Shown here piece after piece: positions 44,567 through 54,671 of a DNA stretch of 64,000 bases (the first letter of the stretch is position 1; the number at the start of each line of letters is the position of its first letter). The notes beneath the pieces were generated by a model that had not been told where the DNA came from, did no database searches, and worked only from the letters and a program-made list of their open reading frames with translations. Origin of the DNA: Roseimarinus sediminis (GTDB lineage: Bacteria; Bacteroidota; Bacteroidia; Bacteroidales; Prolixibacteraceae); contig NZ_JBNPXV010000001.1 of the NCBI RefSeq assembly GCF_050433125.1, forward strand, positions 124,001 through 188,000. Direction: 5' to 3'. Made by a program: the position numbers and the translations under genes.

Positions 44567-46081
44567 CTACAGTGGATTTTGAACCAGTTCAAATTCGGTA
44601 CCTGCTGTTTTATCAATTTCGCTTTGAGGTATGGGCAGGTATTTCTGACTGTCTTTCCAGGTACGCTGACTTTTATCGTCATTGTCGTTCAACAGATTGG
44701 TATCGCCCCAGCGAACCACATCCCAAAATCGAATGCCTTCGCCCAAAAATTCGCGACGGCGCTCCAGCTTGATATTTTCAGCTGTTGCATCGATACCCGG
44801 CACTTTTGCACGAACACGAATCTGATCGATACAATCCTGAGCGGTAATTCCACCTACCGGGCTTTGACCATGAACTACAACCAATTCGGCATAATTCAGC
44901 AGGGCTTCGGCATATCGGAAAATCCGGAAGTTATTGGCATAGTTTAAATCCTGATCTCCCGGAGGAGGATTGTAGCCTACACGTGCAGCATATTTTGCCA
45001 TGAACAAGCCGGTATCCTGAAAACGAATGGTATAAGTCTCCTGATCGAATTGGTTGATTGAACCTTCGCGACGGGTATCACCGTCTTCGTACATAGCATA
45101 AGCGGAAGTACGTACCGGACCAAATCCCCAGCCACCTTTTGGAGTTCCAACAGGAGCGTCGGCATCAACTTCAAGTGCGTTGGGTGAAATAAAGGCCGGA
45201 AGGTTGGTTCCGTAACCCTGCCATCCTGAGGCCCAGTTTTTACCTTCGGGGAGCTGATTGCTTTCGAAAATTGATTCTACGCAGAATTCATTTTCATCGA
45301 GCCAAAGGGCTTCAAAATCGTTCAACAAGGAATAAGAACCGCTGCTGATAATTTCGGCCATGTCGGCTGTTACTTCAGCATAGCGAGACTCGTCGTTCTG
45401 ATACATTACCACACGGGCTTTCAACATAAGGGCTGCAGCACGGTTGGCACGACCAAGGTCGTTACCTGAAACAGCCATCGGCATTTTTCCTTCGGTACAG
45501 GCAAAATCGAGATCTTCCATAATTTCGGCATAAATCTGGTCGGCAGTGTACTGAGGAGCTAAGTAAGGCTCTTCGAGCGGTTCTTCAAAATAAGGAATAT
45601 TGCCCCAGAATTTCCACAGCCAATGCATGTAGTATGCACGCAGAAAATGTGCTTCGGCACGGAATTGTTCCAGTTTTTCAGGATCAACATCCACTGCATT
45701 GTCGCAGGCCATAATTACGTTGTTGGCACGGGCCAGTCCGGTATAATAAATATTCCAAAGACCGAAGGGACCTTCATCGGCAGAAGCTGTAAACTGCGAC
45801 AGCAAATAAAGCTGATGCTGGTCACCTGCATCGCCTCCTCCTTTGTAAATGTCATCCGAACGAAGGTCGGACATCAGCGGAATGCTATTGTAGTTGTTGT
45901 TGGCATAACTGTCGAACAGGAGCAACTGATAGCTTGCTGCAAGGTTCGACAAAATGGCTCCTTCGGTGGCAGCGCCACCCGCTTCCTGCTTTTCAGTCGG
46001 ATAAACTGTCAGGAATTCGTCGCCACACGAGCTCAGGGTGAACAGTGCAGCTATGAGTAATATAATTGGATATGCTTTCAT
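44567..46081 (-). CDS. susD: SusD/RagB family nutrient-binding lipoprotein
   Basis: The 504-residue lipoprotein (lipobox LSSC, Cys19) has the SusD helical-repeat start (NLAASYQLLLFDSYANNNYN), the TPR region (FRAEAHFLRAYYMHWLWKFW with GNIPYF) and the conserved end (ERRREFLGEGIRFWDVVRWG and YLPIPQSEIDKT). It forms the lid of the SusC channel and binds oligosaccharide at the surface. It lies 24 bases after the susC stop. Confidence 0.95.
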   Translation of the reverse strand: MKAYPIILLIAALFTLSSCGDEFLTVYPTEKQEAGGAATEGAILSNLAASYQLLLFDSYANNNYNSIPLMSDLRSDDIYKGGGDAGDQHQLYLLSQFTASADEGPFGLWNIYYTGLARANNVIMACDNAVDVDPEKLEQFRAEAHFLRAYYMHWLWKFWGNIPYFEEPLEEPYLAPQYTADQIYAEIMEDLDFACTEGKMPMAVSGNDLGRANRAAALMLKARVVMYQNDESRYAEVTADMAEIISSGSYSLLNDFEALWLDENEFCVESIFESNQLPEGKNWASGWQGYGTNLPAFISPNALEVDADAPVGTPKGGWGFGPVRTSAYAMYEDGDTRREGSINQFDQETYTIRFQDTGLFMAKYAARVGYNPPPGDQDLNYANNFRIFRYAEALLNYAELVVVHGQSPVGGITAQDCIDQIRVRAKVPGIDATAENIKLERRREFLGEGIRFWDVVRWGDTNLLNDNDDKSQRTWKDSQKYLPIPQSEIDKTAGTEFELVQNPL

Positions 46082-46105
46082 TTTCGATAATGTTTGTTTT
46101 CGTGG

Positions 46106-49100
46106 TTAAAATGTAATGTTTGCACCAATTGAGATGGTACGTGCCTGCGGATAAATACCGCGGTCGATACCAATGGTAGTGTAACCACCTGAAGCAATTT
46201 CAGGATCAAACCCGTCGTATTTGGTAAAGGTCAGCAGGTTTTCGGCACTCACATAAAGGCGAAGCTGCTGCACCGATACACGGCGGGTCAACTCAGCCGG
46301 CAAGGTATAACCCAGCTGCATGTTTTTCAGTCGGATGTACGATCCGTCTTTGACATAAAGATCAGACGAACGCCAGTTGCTGTTGGGGTTGGCCGATGTC
46401 ACACGCGGAATCTCATTTGAAGTACCTTCGCCAATCCAGCGGTCGAGAATCCAGCTGGGACGGTTCATTGCAGGAATATCACCACGCTGGGCAAAGTCGA
46501 AGATGTCGTTCCCCTGGGTTCCCTGGAAGAAAACATTCACATCGAAGCCCTTGTAGTCGGCACCTAAAGTCAAACCAAAGGTCCAGTCGGGCATCCCCTT
46601 GCCAATTTTTGTTTTATCGGCATCGGTGATTTCTCCATCATTGTTGAAATCGACAAAACGCACATCACCAGGTGCTGCACTTGGCAGTAATTTATCACCA
46701 TTGCTGTTCACATAGGCATCTACTTCTTCCTGATTCTGGAAGATTCCATCGGTTTTAAAGCCATAGAAATAAGGAAATACTTCACCATTTTCACCTTTTA
46801 CATAGCTGCCAACACCCGATGCACCGGCTGATTCATAGATATTTTCACCTGAAGCATTGCCAAGGTTAATCAGGGTATTTTTCAGGTAGGAAGCATTGGC
46901 CAGAATGTGGTAGTTAAACTCGCCTTTTGTGTGACGGTAACCCAGTTCAAATTCCAAACCTTCATTTTCCATGTCACCGGCATTTGCAATGGGGCGTCCC
47001 TGACCAACGTAATCAGGAATTGGTTGTTCCATTAACATTCCATTGGTTTCCTTTTTGAAATAATCGAAACCAAAGCTGAGTGAATTATTGAAAAAGCGGG
47101 TCTCAAAACCAAGGTCGATCTGTTCCGACTCTTCCCATTTTACATTGGGGTTCGGAATGGCCGCCGGAGAGCTTCCATATTGCATAATACCGGTTTTTGC
47201 CTCATCGGCTACACTGTAACCACCTCCAAAGTAGTAGTTTTGTCCACCATCCATGAGGGATGTATAGCGAAAAGCTCCAATTCGTTCGTTACCATTTTTA
47301 CCCCAGCTGGCACGCAATTTCAAAGCATCAAACCAGTCGGGACGATCTTCCATAAAAGCTTCATTGGTCACATTCCATCCAACAGAAACAGCCGGGAAAA
47401 TGGCCCATTTGTTTTTGGCTCCAAAGTTCGACGAACCATCACGTCGTACGGTAGCCTGGATGATGTATTTTTCATCGAAGTTGTAATCAACACGACCGAA
47501 GAAGGAAGCCAGCGTTGCGGCAGTGTAACCACCGGTTCCGCCCCATACACGTTCATCATCGCGGTCGGCGATGGCCGAATTGATGTTGGCCTTTGTTGGA
47601 TCGGTTTCAAGCAGATCGTAGTCAACGCCGCCCAGGTTGCGATAGGTATATTTCTGCGCCGACTGACCAGCAACCACTGTCAGGTTATGTACTTCAGCAA
47701 AAGTTTTGGTATAGGTCAAAACATTTTCAACCTGCCATTTGAACCCGCGGTTCATTTCGCTTTGCACGGAACTTTGTGTAACCGATTTTCCCTGAGTCGC
47801 AAGGAAGTAAGGGAAAGTATAAGCATCGTAACCCCAAAAAGCAAGGTCGGTACCATAACTGCTCTTGAATCTTAATCCTTCTGCAATGTCGATCTCTCCC
47901 CAGAAAGTACCAACGAACTTGTCATCGTTGTTCAAACCACTGCTGGGCTGATGCAACATGGCAACCGGGTTGGCAATTTCCTGAAATCCTGAAGGTGGGA
48001 TTGAGAATACATTTCCTTCTTCATCCTTCACTGCATGTGGATAGCGATTGAGAATATCGGCCGCTGTTTCTTCATCGGCGTAAACGGGTACCAGCGGAGA
48101 AAAAGTGAGCGCACTTCCCAATATTGATCCGTATTCCGAATTGGTTTCAATGCCGCTTGACTGACCCCTTGAGTAACCCAGGTTGACACCTGCCCTTACC
48201 CTGTTCAGGAAATTGCGGTCGTTGGTTTCAAAAATATTGTAAGTTGAGTTGGTACGAACACTATAGCGTTTGTAGTTCGATTTTCCAAAGTTACCTCCTA
48301 CAATCCCTTCCTGGTCGTAATATCCAAACGATAGGAAATAGTTTGCCTTGTCGCTTGCGCCGCTCACACTCACCTGATGGCTTTGTACCGGGGCATCGTA
48401 ATTAAAAGTTTCTTCCTGCCAGTCGGTACCCTCGCCTGCTGCAGCAATTTCTTCATTTGTGTAACGGGGAGCATTTCCATCGTTGATCTGCGATTCATTC
48501 ATGATCACCATGTACTCTTTGGCATTCAACACCGATCGCTTTTTCCATGGATTTTGCCAGCCATAGTTAAAATCGTAGTTGATGCTTGCATTGCTTTCAG
48601 TGCCTGAAGCCTTTCCGCCCTTGGTAGTAATCAGTACCACCCCGTTGGCAGCACGGGCACCATAAATAGCCGCCGAAGCAGCATCTTTAAGAATTTCGAC
48701 CGATTGGATGTCGGCAGGGTTCAGGTAGTTGATACCACCATCAACCGGCATTCCGTCGACAATGTAAAGTGGTTCACTGTTATTTACAGTACCAATACCA
48801 CGGATACGAACTTTCGAATCGGAACCGGGCTGACCTGAACTTTGAGTAATCTGAACACCGGCAACCCGGCCTTTCAGCACATCTTCCACCCGTGAAGGTT
48901 TGGCCTGGTCGAGATCCTCTTCGGTAACACGACTTATGGCAGCGGTTACCACACTCTTCTTTTGAACACCATAACCAACTACTACCACTTCATCTACATC
49001 GAGCGTAGCCGATTCAAGCTGTACATCAATTGAAGTGCGGCCGTTTACATCGATCTCCTGTGATGTCATGCCCACAAAGGCAAACAACAGGGTCACATCA

Positions 49101-49297
49101 GACTCCTGCAGTGCAATGGAATAATTACCATCCACGTCGGTAATGGTACCGGTGGTGGTTCCCTTCACTGCGATACTGACTCCCGGTAGCGGGCTACCAT
49201 CGTCAGCCGATGTTACCGTTCCGGTAACTGTATACTGTTGTGCATAAGCTATGCTGTACAGTACAAAAAACATTAATAAAAGCAGTCCTTTTTTCAT
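46106..49297 (-). CDS. susC: SusC/RagA family TonB-linked outer-membrane transporter
   Basis: The 1,063-residue protein has a signal peptide (cleavage near AYAQQ) and a carboxypeptidase-regulatory-like domain (about 23-100, VTGTVTSADDGSPLPGVSIA). The TonB-box-like VDEVVVVGYGVQKK, the plug (VQITQSSGQPGSDSKVRIRG, PLYIVDGMPVDG) and a 22-strand barrel ending in SIGANITF follow. It imports oligosaccharides using TonB energy. There is no extra N-terminal secretin/TonB domain of the sigma-regulator type, consistent with control by the regulator gene upstream. Confidence 0.96.
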   Translation of the reverse strand: MKKGLLLLMFFVLYSIAYAQQYTVTGTVTSADDGSPLPGVSIAVKGTTTGTITDVDGNYSIALQESDVTLLFAFVGMTSQEIDVNGRTSIDVQLESATLDVDEVVVVGYGVQKKSVVTAAISRVTEEDLDQAKPSRVEDVLKGRVAGVQITQSSGQPGSDSKVRIRGIGTVNNSEPLYIVDGMPVDGGINYLNPADIQSVEILKDAASAAIYGARAANGVVLITTKGGKASGTESNASINYDFNYGWQNPWKKRSVLNAKEYMVIMNESQINDGNAPRYTNEEIAAAGEGTDWQEETFNYDAPVQSHQVSVSGASDKANYFLSFGYYDQEGIVGGNFGKSNYKRYSVRTNSTYNIFETNDRNFLNRVRAGVNLGYSRGQSSGIETNSEYGSILGSALTFSPLVPVYADEETAADILNRYPHAVKDEEGNVFSIPPSGFQEIANPVAMLHQPSSGLNNDDKFVGTFWGEIDIAEGLRFKSSYGTDLAFWGYDAYTFPYFLATQGKSVTQSSVQSEMNRGFKWQVENVLTYTKTFAEVHNLTVVAGQSAQKYTYRNLGGVDYDLLETDPTKANINSAIADRDDERVWGGTGGYTAATLASFFGRVDYNFDEKYIIQATVRRDGSSNFGAKNKWAIFPAVSVGWNVTNEAFMEDRPDWFDALKLRASWGKNGNERIGAFRYTSLMDGGQNYYFGGGYSVADEAKTGIMQYGSSPAAIPNPNVKWEESEQIDLGFETRFFNNSLSFGFDYFKKETNGMLMEQPIPDYVGQGRPIANAGDMENEGLEFELGYRHTKGEFNYHILANASYLKNTLINLGNASGENIYESAGASGVGSYVKGENGEVFPYFYGFKTDGIFQNQEEVDAYVNSNGDKLLPSAAPGDVRFVDFNNDGEITDADKTKIGKGMPDWTFGLTLGADYKGFDVNVFFQGTQGNDIFDFAQRGDIPAMNRPSWILDRWIGEGTSNEIPRVTSANPNSNWRSSDLYVKDGSYIRLKNMQLGYTLPAELTRRVSVQQLRLYVSAENLLTFTKYDGFDPEIASGGYTTIGIDRGIYPQARTISIGANITF

Positions 49298-49596
49298 CAG
49301 TTTTTAAATTTGTTAGATCATTGCCATCGTTTCGAATTGAAAAAATGGCTTTACATTTTAAAATTTGCTAATGCGTTAGAAAAATTCTGAATCAAAAGAA
49401 GGGAATCGGCATTACAATGTCAAATTAAGTGCTGCAACAAAAACTCACTCTTTGACATTTATTAACACATCAAAAACACATCACTATTTTTTTACTCTAC
49501 TGATATAGTGTGCTTTATATTTTGATGAAATAGCTCATGTTAAAATAATGTAATTACTCAAACGAAGTAGTTAAAGCGACCATTGTGTTGTGGCTG
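49298..49596. other. Intergenic regulatory region between regulator and susC
   Basis: The 299 bases are AT-rich. They must contain the susC promoter and the regulator's binding site if control is local. No exact TTTG/TAnnTTTG pair with correct spacing was found on the minus strand, which would fit activator-dependent transcription. No clear long repeat was seen. Confidence 0.45.
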
Positions 49597-52536
49597 CTAA
49601 ATGGAAAGTATGTAATCGATCAGGTTTTGTGCCCGGTCGAGGTCAAATTTCTTTCTTAAACGGTAACGACTGATTTCCACCCCTCTGGTGGTGATGTTCA
49701 TCAGTGCCGCAATTTCCTTGCTCGAAATGTTCATGCGAAGATAAGCCGATAATTTGAGTTCTTTGGGGGTAATGTTGGGATGTTTTTCACGCAGGCGCTT
49801 CAGGAAGTCTTCGTGAACCTGCTCAAAATTGGTTTCAAAAACCGACCACGATTCATCATTGCTGGTTTCCTTTTCTATTTTCCGTATCATCATTCCAATG
49901 CGGCTTTTCACCAACTCCTCCCTGATTTCCGACTGAATTTTTTTCAATTCGGCTTTCATCTTGTTGAGTTGCTTGTTCTTCTGAACCAGGTTCATTGCCG
50001 AGTTGGCCAGTTCCTTGTCTTTATGAATCATTTCGGCTCTTAGCTTGTCGTTGCGCAGTCGAATGATTTCCTTTTCGGCTTCGAGGGCATCGCGTTTCAG
50101 CTTTTCTTCTCTTTCCTGGTATTTCTTTTTTTGAATGGCCTGTTCTTTCAAGCGACTTTTTTCCACCCTTTTCAGAAAGAGATAAATCCAGAACCAGATA
50201 AAAAACAGAAAAAGGATAAAATACCCGATAATGGCGCCGGTTGACTTATACCAGGGCGGAAGAATGGTAAAATGGAAGGCTTCGGCTTCGGAGATCACAT
50301 CGTACTTATTCCTGCTGCGTACCCTGAAAATGAAATCGCCATCGGGAAGGTTGGTATATTCCTTCAAAGCCGGCGTTTGCCAGTCCGACCAATCCTCATC
50401 AAAGCCTTCGAGCTGGTAGGAAAAAAGAGTTTCGCTGTTCCCCTCGTAAAAAAGTGCCGAAAAAGTGAAACGCAGTGAATTTTCGCGATAAGCAATTTGT
50501 GGAGTATCATCAACGGGGCCCGTATCCTGCCCGAACAATACGCCGTTATAAAGCACCTCACCGCTTCCCAGCAAGGCCACCGAATGAATGGCTGCATGAT
50601 AGCCCCGTCGATAATCCATGATCATTTTAGGGTTGTAATGAGCATAGCCTTTTTCAAGTGCAATCAGTACATTGGTATCGTCGATTACGTTAAAATGGAA
50701 GAAACTGCCTATAAATCTTCCTTTCAGCTTGTTAAAAGGAAAAGACACATTGGAATAGGTTCCATCTTCGAGCAGCCGTAGTACGCCGCCTTCATTGTTG
50801 CGGGTTACGTACCAGATGTTCATGTGCTGGTCTTCCTGAATAAACTGAATGTCCTGTTCCTGAAATAACTTATTGTAGTAGGCCGAACGAAAGAAATTGT
50901 CTTTTACCGGGTTGTACTGATAAATTCCGTCGTCGGTGGTGAGCAAGACATCACCACTGGCCATGCGCTTTACCTTGTTCAGATAACTGGCCGGCAGCCC
51001 GTCGTCGGCAGTAAATTGTTTCACCAGCACCAGGCTATCGAGCGCTGGCGTTAAACGAAACAGTTTAACCCCGTTAAAAGCATGACTGATCCACACATAA
51101 CGATCATCGACCACCTCCATTTCCTGGCACGAATAATCGACTCCCGGAACATTGGCCACATGTTTCATCACGCCTTCTTCGAAACGACATAGTTCAACAC
51201 CATCGTAGGTACCTTCGAGGTACCAGTTGTTGTGTCCTTTTACAGCATGATAAGCCCAACAGCCCGGAATGTCGTTCATTTGGATACCAAAGTCACCATC
51301 GATTAGATAACTTCCATTATTGTGCCCGCAAAAAAGCCGGCCTTCGATCACCTGCAGGCTCCAAACCTGCCCCGAGGTATTTTTGACCATCTTAAAATCG
51401 GCAGCACTCAGGTTCGGCTTTTTAAAATCGGACAGCTTACAATAAAAAAGCCCCTGGTTGGTACCCAGATAAAGGGTATCGTTAAAAGCGATCGAAGTAT
51501 AGCCCGTACCAAAATCGTAAAAATCCTGTAACAGCGTAATGGGCGAATTGATTTCAACATAGTCGATACCATTGTCGAGCCCGAGCCATAAATTGCCGTC
51601 AATGTCGAGGCACATGCTGAGAATGGTATTGTTTTGCAAGCCTTTTTCCCGGTTAATCATCTGAATCACATCACCCTGCCGGTTACAGATAATCAGTCCA
51701 TTCTGAATGGTTCCAAAGGCAAAATGTTCGTCATCGATTAGGGAGCTGGAGTAGATCTGGTATTCTTTCAACAGGGGATTAACAGGCGTCTCCCAGGGTT
51801 TCAGGCTAAGCCCATCGTACACAAAGAGTCCGTCACGGGCCGTACCAATCAGCAATTCGTCGTTATTAAGCGCTAACATGGTCCACACTTCGAGGTGGAT
51901 AAAGAAATCGCTTCCGGGAATTTTTCTCAGAAAACCATTTCGATATTCCAGCAGGCCATTTTCACGGTCGTGAACATAAAGTACTCCGTTGACATAATAG
52001 GAAAAATGGAAGGTGCTGCGAGGCACTATCACTTCAATTTGCTGTCCATCGTAGATGTACATTCCTTCAAACGACTGAAATACAACACCATGTGCGGTTT
52101 CATGAATTTTCCACACATCACCAAACTGGCGATGAATTTCGGGAATCAGCGGTAAGAGTGAGATGTACTCCGGATGTCCAATGGAGTCATTGATATAATA
52201 GCCAAACTCGTTGTAAGCACCAACAAACAAGCGTTGTTTCTCTTCGGAAAAAAACACCGAACGGATGTTCGAACCATTGGGAGATGAAAAGCTGTTCCAA
52301 AACTGCCCGTCGTAACGGAGCAAGCCACTGTTATTGCCATAATACATCACCCCGTTACTTCCCTGTGCAATTCCCCAATTTTGTGTACCGGCATGATATA
52401 CCGAACGTTCGAAATTCTGAATTACCGGAACCCCAATTCTTTTAACGGCTGCCTGAAGACTTGAAAAGCCCAGAAACAACAGGATAAAAAATAAAAAACG
52501 ATGCGATGCGATGCTATTTTTTGCAACAATAACCAT
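49597..52536 (-). CDS. Membrane-spanning PUL regulator: propeller, Y_Y_Y domain and LuxR-type HTH
   Basis: The 979-residue protein has a signal peptide or anchor (to about residue 30) and a periplasmic two-bladed-propeller sensor made of Reg_prop-like repeats (about 50-690, for example GNLWLGLDNGIDYVEI). A Y_Y_Y domain follows (about 700-755, FSYQLEGFDEDWSDWQ), then one membrane helix (about 765-785). A coiled coil comes next (about 790-880). At the C-terminus is a LuxR/GerE-like helix-turn-helix (about 915-975, TPKELKLSAYLRMNISSKEI and TTRGVEISRYRLRKKFDLD). There is no histidine kinase or receiver domain, so it is not a classical hybrid two-component system; it links a periplasmic sensor directly to DNA binding, in the style of SusR-like regulators. 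It probably activates the susC operon. Confidence 0.9.
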   Translation of the reverse strand: MVIVAKNSIASHRFLFFILLFLGFSSLQAAVKRIGVPVIQNFERSVYHAGTQNWGIAQGSNGVMYYGNNSGLLRYDGQFWNSFSSPNGSNIRSVFFSEEKQRLFVGAYNEFGYYINDSIGHPEYISLLPLIPEIHRQFGDVWKIHETAHGVVFQSFEGMYIYDGQQIEVIVPRSTFHFSYYVNGVLYVHDRENGLLEYRNGFLRKIPGSDFFIHLEVWTMLALNNDELLIGTARDGLFVYDGLSLKPWETPVNPLLKEYQIYSSSLIDDEHFAFGTIQNGLIICNRQGDVIQMINREKGLQNNTILSMCLDIDGNLWLGLDNGIDYVEINSPITLLQDFYDFGTGYTSIAFNDTLYLGTNQGLFYCKLSDFKKPNLSAADFKMVKNTSGQVWSLQVIEGRLFCGHNNGSYLIDGDFGIQMNDIPGCWAYHAVKGHNNWYLEGTYDGVELCRFEEGVMKHVANVPGVDYSCQEMEVVDDRYVWISHAFNGVKLFRLTPALDSLVLVKQFTADDGLPASYLNKVKRMASGDVLLTTDDGIYQYNPVKDNFFRSAYYNKLFQEQDIQFIQEDQHMNIWYVTRNNEGGVLRLLEDGTYSNVSFPFNKLKGRFIGSFFHFNVIDDTNVLIALEKGYAHYNPKMIMDYRRGYHAAIHSVALLGSGEVLYNGVLFGQDTGPVDDTPQIAYRENSLRFTFSALFYEGNSETLFSYQLEGFDEDWSDWQTPALKEYTNLPDGDFIFRVRSRNKYDVISEAEAFHFTILPPWYKSTGAIIGYFILFLFFIWFWIYLFLKRVEKSRLKEQAIQKKKYQEREEKLKRDALEAEKEIIRLRNDKLRAEMIHKDKELANSAMNLVQKNKQLNKMKAELKKIQSEIREELVKSRIGMMIRKIEKETSNDESWSVFETNFEQVHEDFLKRLREKHPNITPKELKLSAYLRMNISSKEIAALMNITTRGVEISRYRLRKKFDLDRAQNLIDYILSI

Positions 52537-52758
52537 AACAAGCTGATTAATTCAATGAATCTCAAAACATGAGGGCATAAGTGTAAAATCCGGGCACTCC
52601 GCTTCCTCCTTCATTGTCGGAAAGTGCTTTAAGATAGTTACTTTATTTTCCTCCGAAAAGTTAAACAATTTTTCAGGATAAATTCTAACGCATCGTATTG
52701 TCCCTGAAATGTAAAAGTAAAGAAGAAAAACCGAACACAAAAATTGAAATTCAGTGCC

Positions 52759-52795
52759 GCATTAAAACTGGCTGAGAAAAAGCCCCTTTTAATGC
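52759..52795 (-). terminator. Hairpin downstream of rlmN
   Basis: A perfect 9-base inverted repeat GCATTAAAA/TTTTAATGC contains an inner GGCT/AGCC stem. It lies 4 bases beyond the rlmN stop. The lack of a T run on that strand makes a weak or processing-type terminator likely. Confidence 0.45.
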
Positions 52796-52798
52796 TTC

Positions 52799-53986
52799 TT
52801 ATTGATCGCCCACCAGTGCTTTTGTACTTAAGAGGCCACAGGCAGCATAAATGTCCTGACCCCGCGAAGCACGCACCGTGGTGAGAATTCCCTTCTGATT
52901 CAGTGCATCTTTGAAATATTGCAGGCGCTGTTCGTCGGTTTTTTGCAAAGGGGTGCCCGGAATGGGGTGAAAGCGAATCAGGTTCACGTGGCTTCTGATG
53001 CCATTGAAAAGCCGGGTCATTTCCTTCACGTGTTCGGGTGTATCGTTTAAACCGCCAAACACGATGTACTCGAACGAGAGCTTACGCTGGCGGTCAAAAT
53101 CGAACGAGCGGATTTCGTCAACAACGTCCTTAATCGGGTAAGCCATTTGCACCGGCATCAGTTGCTGGCGCTCCTGATCAAAAGGCGTGTGAACACTGAT
53201 GGCCAGATTGCACTTGCTTTCATTCAAAAAACGCCTGAGGGCCGGAACAATACCGATCGACGATACGGTTACCCGGCGCGGACTCATGGCATAAGCCCAT
53301 TCGGCCGTTAATATTTCGGTACTCTTAAGCACTTCATCGAGGTTATCGAAAGGTTCACCCATGCCCATGTATACAATATTGGTCACCTCGCCAAACTCTT
53401 CGATCATCCGAAGCTGATTCACAATTTCGCCAGCTGTGAGCTGACCGTTAAAGCCCTGTTTCCCGGTCATACAAAAAAGGCAACCCATTTTGCAGCCTAC
53501 CTGCGACGAAACACAAACTGTTTTGCGGTGTTTGTCGGGAATCATGGCTGTTTCGATGTACTTGCCATGGGCTGTCGGGAAAAGATATTTTTTGGTTCCG
53601 TCGGAACTCTCCTGCACTTTGATGGGAGCCACCAGGCCCACCTCGTATTTTTCGAGCAACAACTCACGGGCTTTCTTCGAAAGGTTGGTCATTTCTTCAA
53701 TCGACGAAATCTCCTTTTTATAAAGCCAGTCGGCAATTTGTTTGCCGGTGAATTTAGGCAAGCCGAGTTCCAGAACCAGGGCGGTCAGTTCATCGAGTGT
53801 TAAGCCAAAGAGGGCTTGTTTTTTCGATGCTGGTTGCTCGTTGCCCGTTGCTGGTCGGATGCTCGATGCTGGTTGCTCGATGCTGGTTGCTGGTTGCTGG
53901 ATATCAGACAGACTCCTAATTGAGTTGCTTTGATCTACGCTACTTTGCGACTCTTGTTCATTATTTATTATTTCTTGTTTTGCCAT
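52799..53986 (-). CDS. rlmN: Dual-specificity RNA methyltransferase RlmN with repeat-derived N-terminus
   Basis: The 395-residue radical-SAM enzyme methylates C2 of A2503 in 23S rRNA (and A37 of some tRNAs). The cluster motif reads VGCKMGCLFCMTG (CxxxCxxC), the SAM loop VYMGMGEPFDN, and the mechanistic Cys lies in YAACGLLSTK near the end. The core starts at about residue 58. Before it are about 57 extra residues rich in Gln, Pro, Ala and Ser (QQPATSIEQPASSIRPATGN), encoded by a short direct repeat. The ATG at 53986 was chosen because it lies 4 bases after the stop of the preceding reductase gene; the longer frame would overlap that gene. Confidence 0.93.
   Translation of the reverse strand: MAKQEIINNEQESQSSVDQSNSIRSLSDIQQPATSIEQPASSIRPATGNEQPASKKQALFGLTLDELTALVLELGLPKFTGKQIADWLYKKEISSIEEMTNLSKKARELLLEKYEVGLVAPIKVQESSDGTKKYLFPTAHGKYIETAMIPDKHRKTVCVSSQVGCKMGCLFCMTGKQGFNGQLTAGEIVNQLRMIEEFGEVTNIVYMGMGEPFDNLDEVLKSTEILTAEWAYAMSPRRVTVSSIGIVPALRRFLNESKCNLAISVHTPFDQERQQLMPVQMAYPIKDVVDEIRSFDFDRQRKLSFEYIVFGGLNDTPEHVKEMTRLFNGIRSHVNLIRFHPIPGTPLQKTDEQRLQYFKDALNQKGILTTVRASRGQDIYAACGLLSTKALVGDQ
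53826..53901. repeat. Short tandem repeat within the rlmN coding region
   Basis: Imperfect copies of GATGCTGGTTGCTC and GTTGCTGG fill these 76 bases. In frame they encode the low-complexity residues 29-54 of RlmN. Confidence 0.85.
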
Positions 53987-53990
53987 CGTT

Positions 53991-54671
53991 TTAAAAAAAG
54001 ATTTCAGAGATGATGTTGCCATACGGAATCCCTTTTGAAATAAGCAAATCCCTGACTTCAACCACCATTAATGCTCTGCCGCAAAGGTAATACTTATTGT
54101 TGGTTGGCAATCGATCAACATTTTCGAGAAAGGAAGTTACGCGTCCGAAATAATCGCCCTGCGCATCGGAACCCGTTGAACAGCGGATATAATGTTCGCG
54201 AAGTGTCTCTTTGAATTCACGTTCAAAATAGAAATTGCTGAGCGTGCGGGCCCCGTGGAGCAATCGTTCGGGCCGGTAAGCCGAGCGCATCATGGCGTAA
54301 AACGGAGCGATGCCCGTGCCCGTTGCAATCCACCACATCGGGTGCTCAGCGTCAGGTAAAAAACTCCCGTAAGGCTTACTTACATACAACGCATCGCCTG
54401 CTTTCATTTTTGCCATGAGCGGGGTGAGCCAACCATCCTCTTTCAGGTCGAAAAGAATTTGCAGAAAGGAATCGTTCTCGCCGCTGCATACACTGTAAAT
54501 CCGCGGGGCATTCGACTCATCGGCAGCAACAGCCACCACCTGGCCGGCCTTCAAATCGAACTGCTTTTCGACACGAAGCAGGAACTTGCCGGGGCACACT
54601 TCTTCGATTTCCAGCACTTTATTTTTAAAGAGGTATTGATCACCACGGATGTATTCTGATGGTTTGGGCAT
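53991..54671 (-). CDS. Ferredoxin--NADP reductase-like FAD-binding oxidoreductase
   Basis: The 226-residue protein has the FNR-type FAD domain (RIYSVCSGENDSFLQILFDL) and NAD(P) domain (WWIATGTGIAPFYAMMRSAY, YYLCGRALMVVEVRDLLIS). It ends in an aromatic residue pair as in bacterial FNRs. There is no iron-sulfur domain. The start at 54671 gives the normal short N-terminus; the open frame extends 22 codons farther. It is likely co-transcribed with rlmN, a radical-SAM enzyme needing low-potential electrons, though a direct functional link is only a suggestion. Confidence 0.87.
   Translation of the reverse strand: MPKPSEYIRGDQYLFKNKVLEIEEVCPGKFLLRVEKQFDLKAGQVVAVAADESNAPRIYSVCSGENDSFLQILFDLKEDGWLTPLMAKMKAGDALYVSKPYGSFLPDAEHPMWWIATGTGIAPFYAMMRSAYRPERLLHGARTLSNFYFEREFKETLREHYIRCSTGSDAQGDYFGRVTSFLENVDRLPTNNKYYLCGRALMVVEVRDLLISKGIPYGNIISEIFF

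Noticed and set aside
49597..52536. Hybrid two-component histidine kinase
   Set aside because: No HisKA, HATPase or receiver motifs are present between the membrane helix and the HTH.
53987..54061. Longer RlmN start overlapping the reductase gene
   Set aside because: The shorter start lies 4 bases after the upstream stop, and the extension has no family support.
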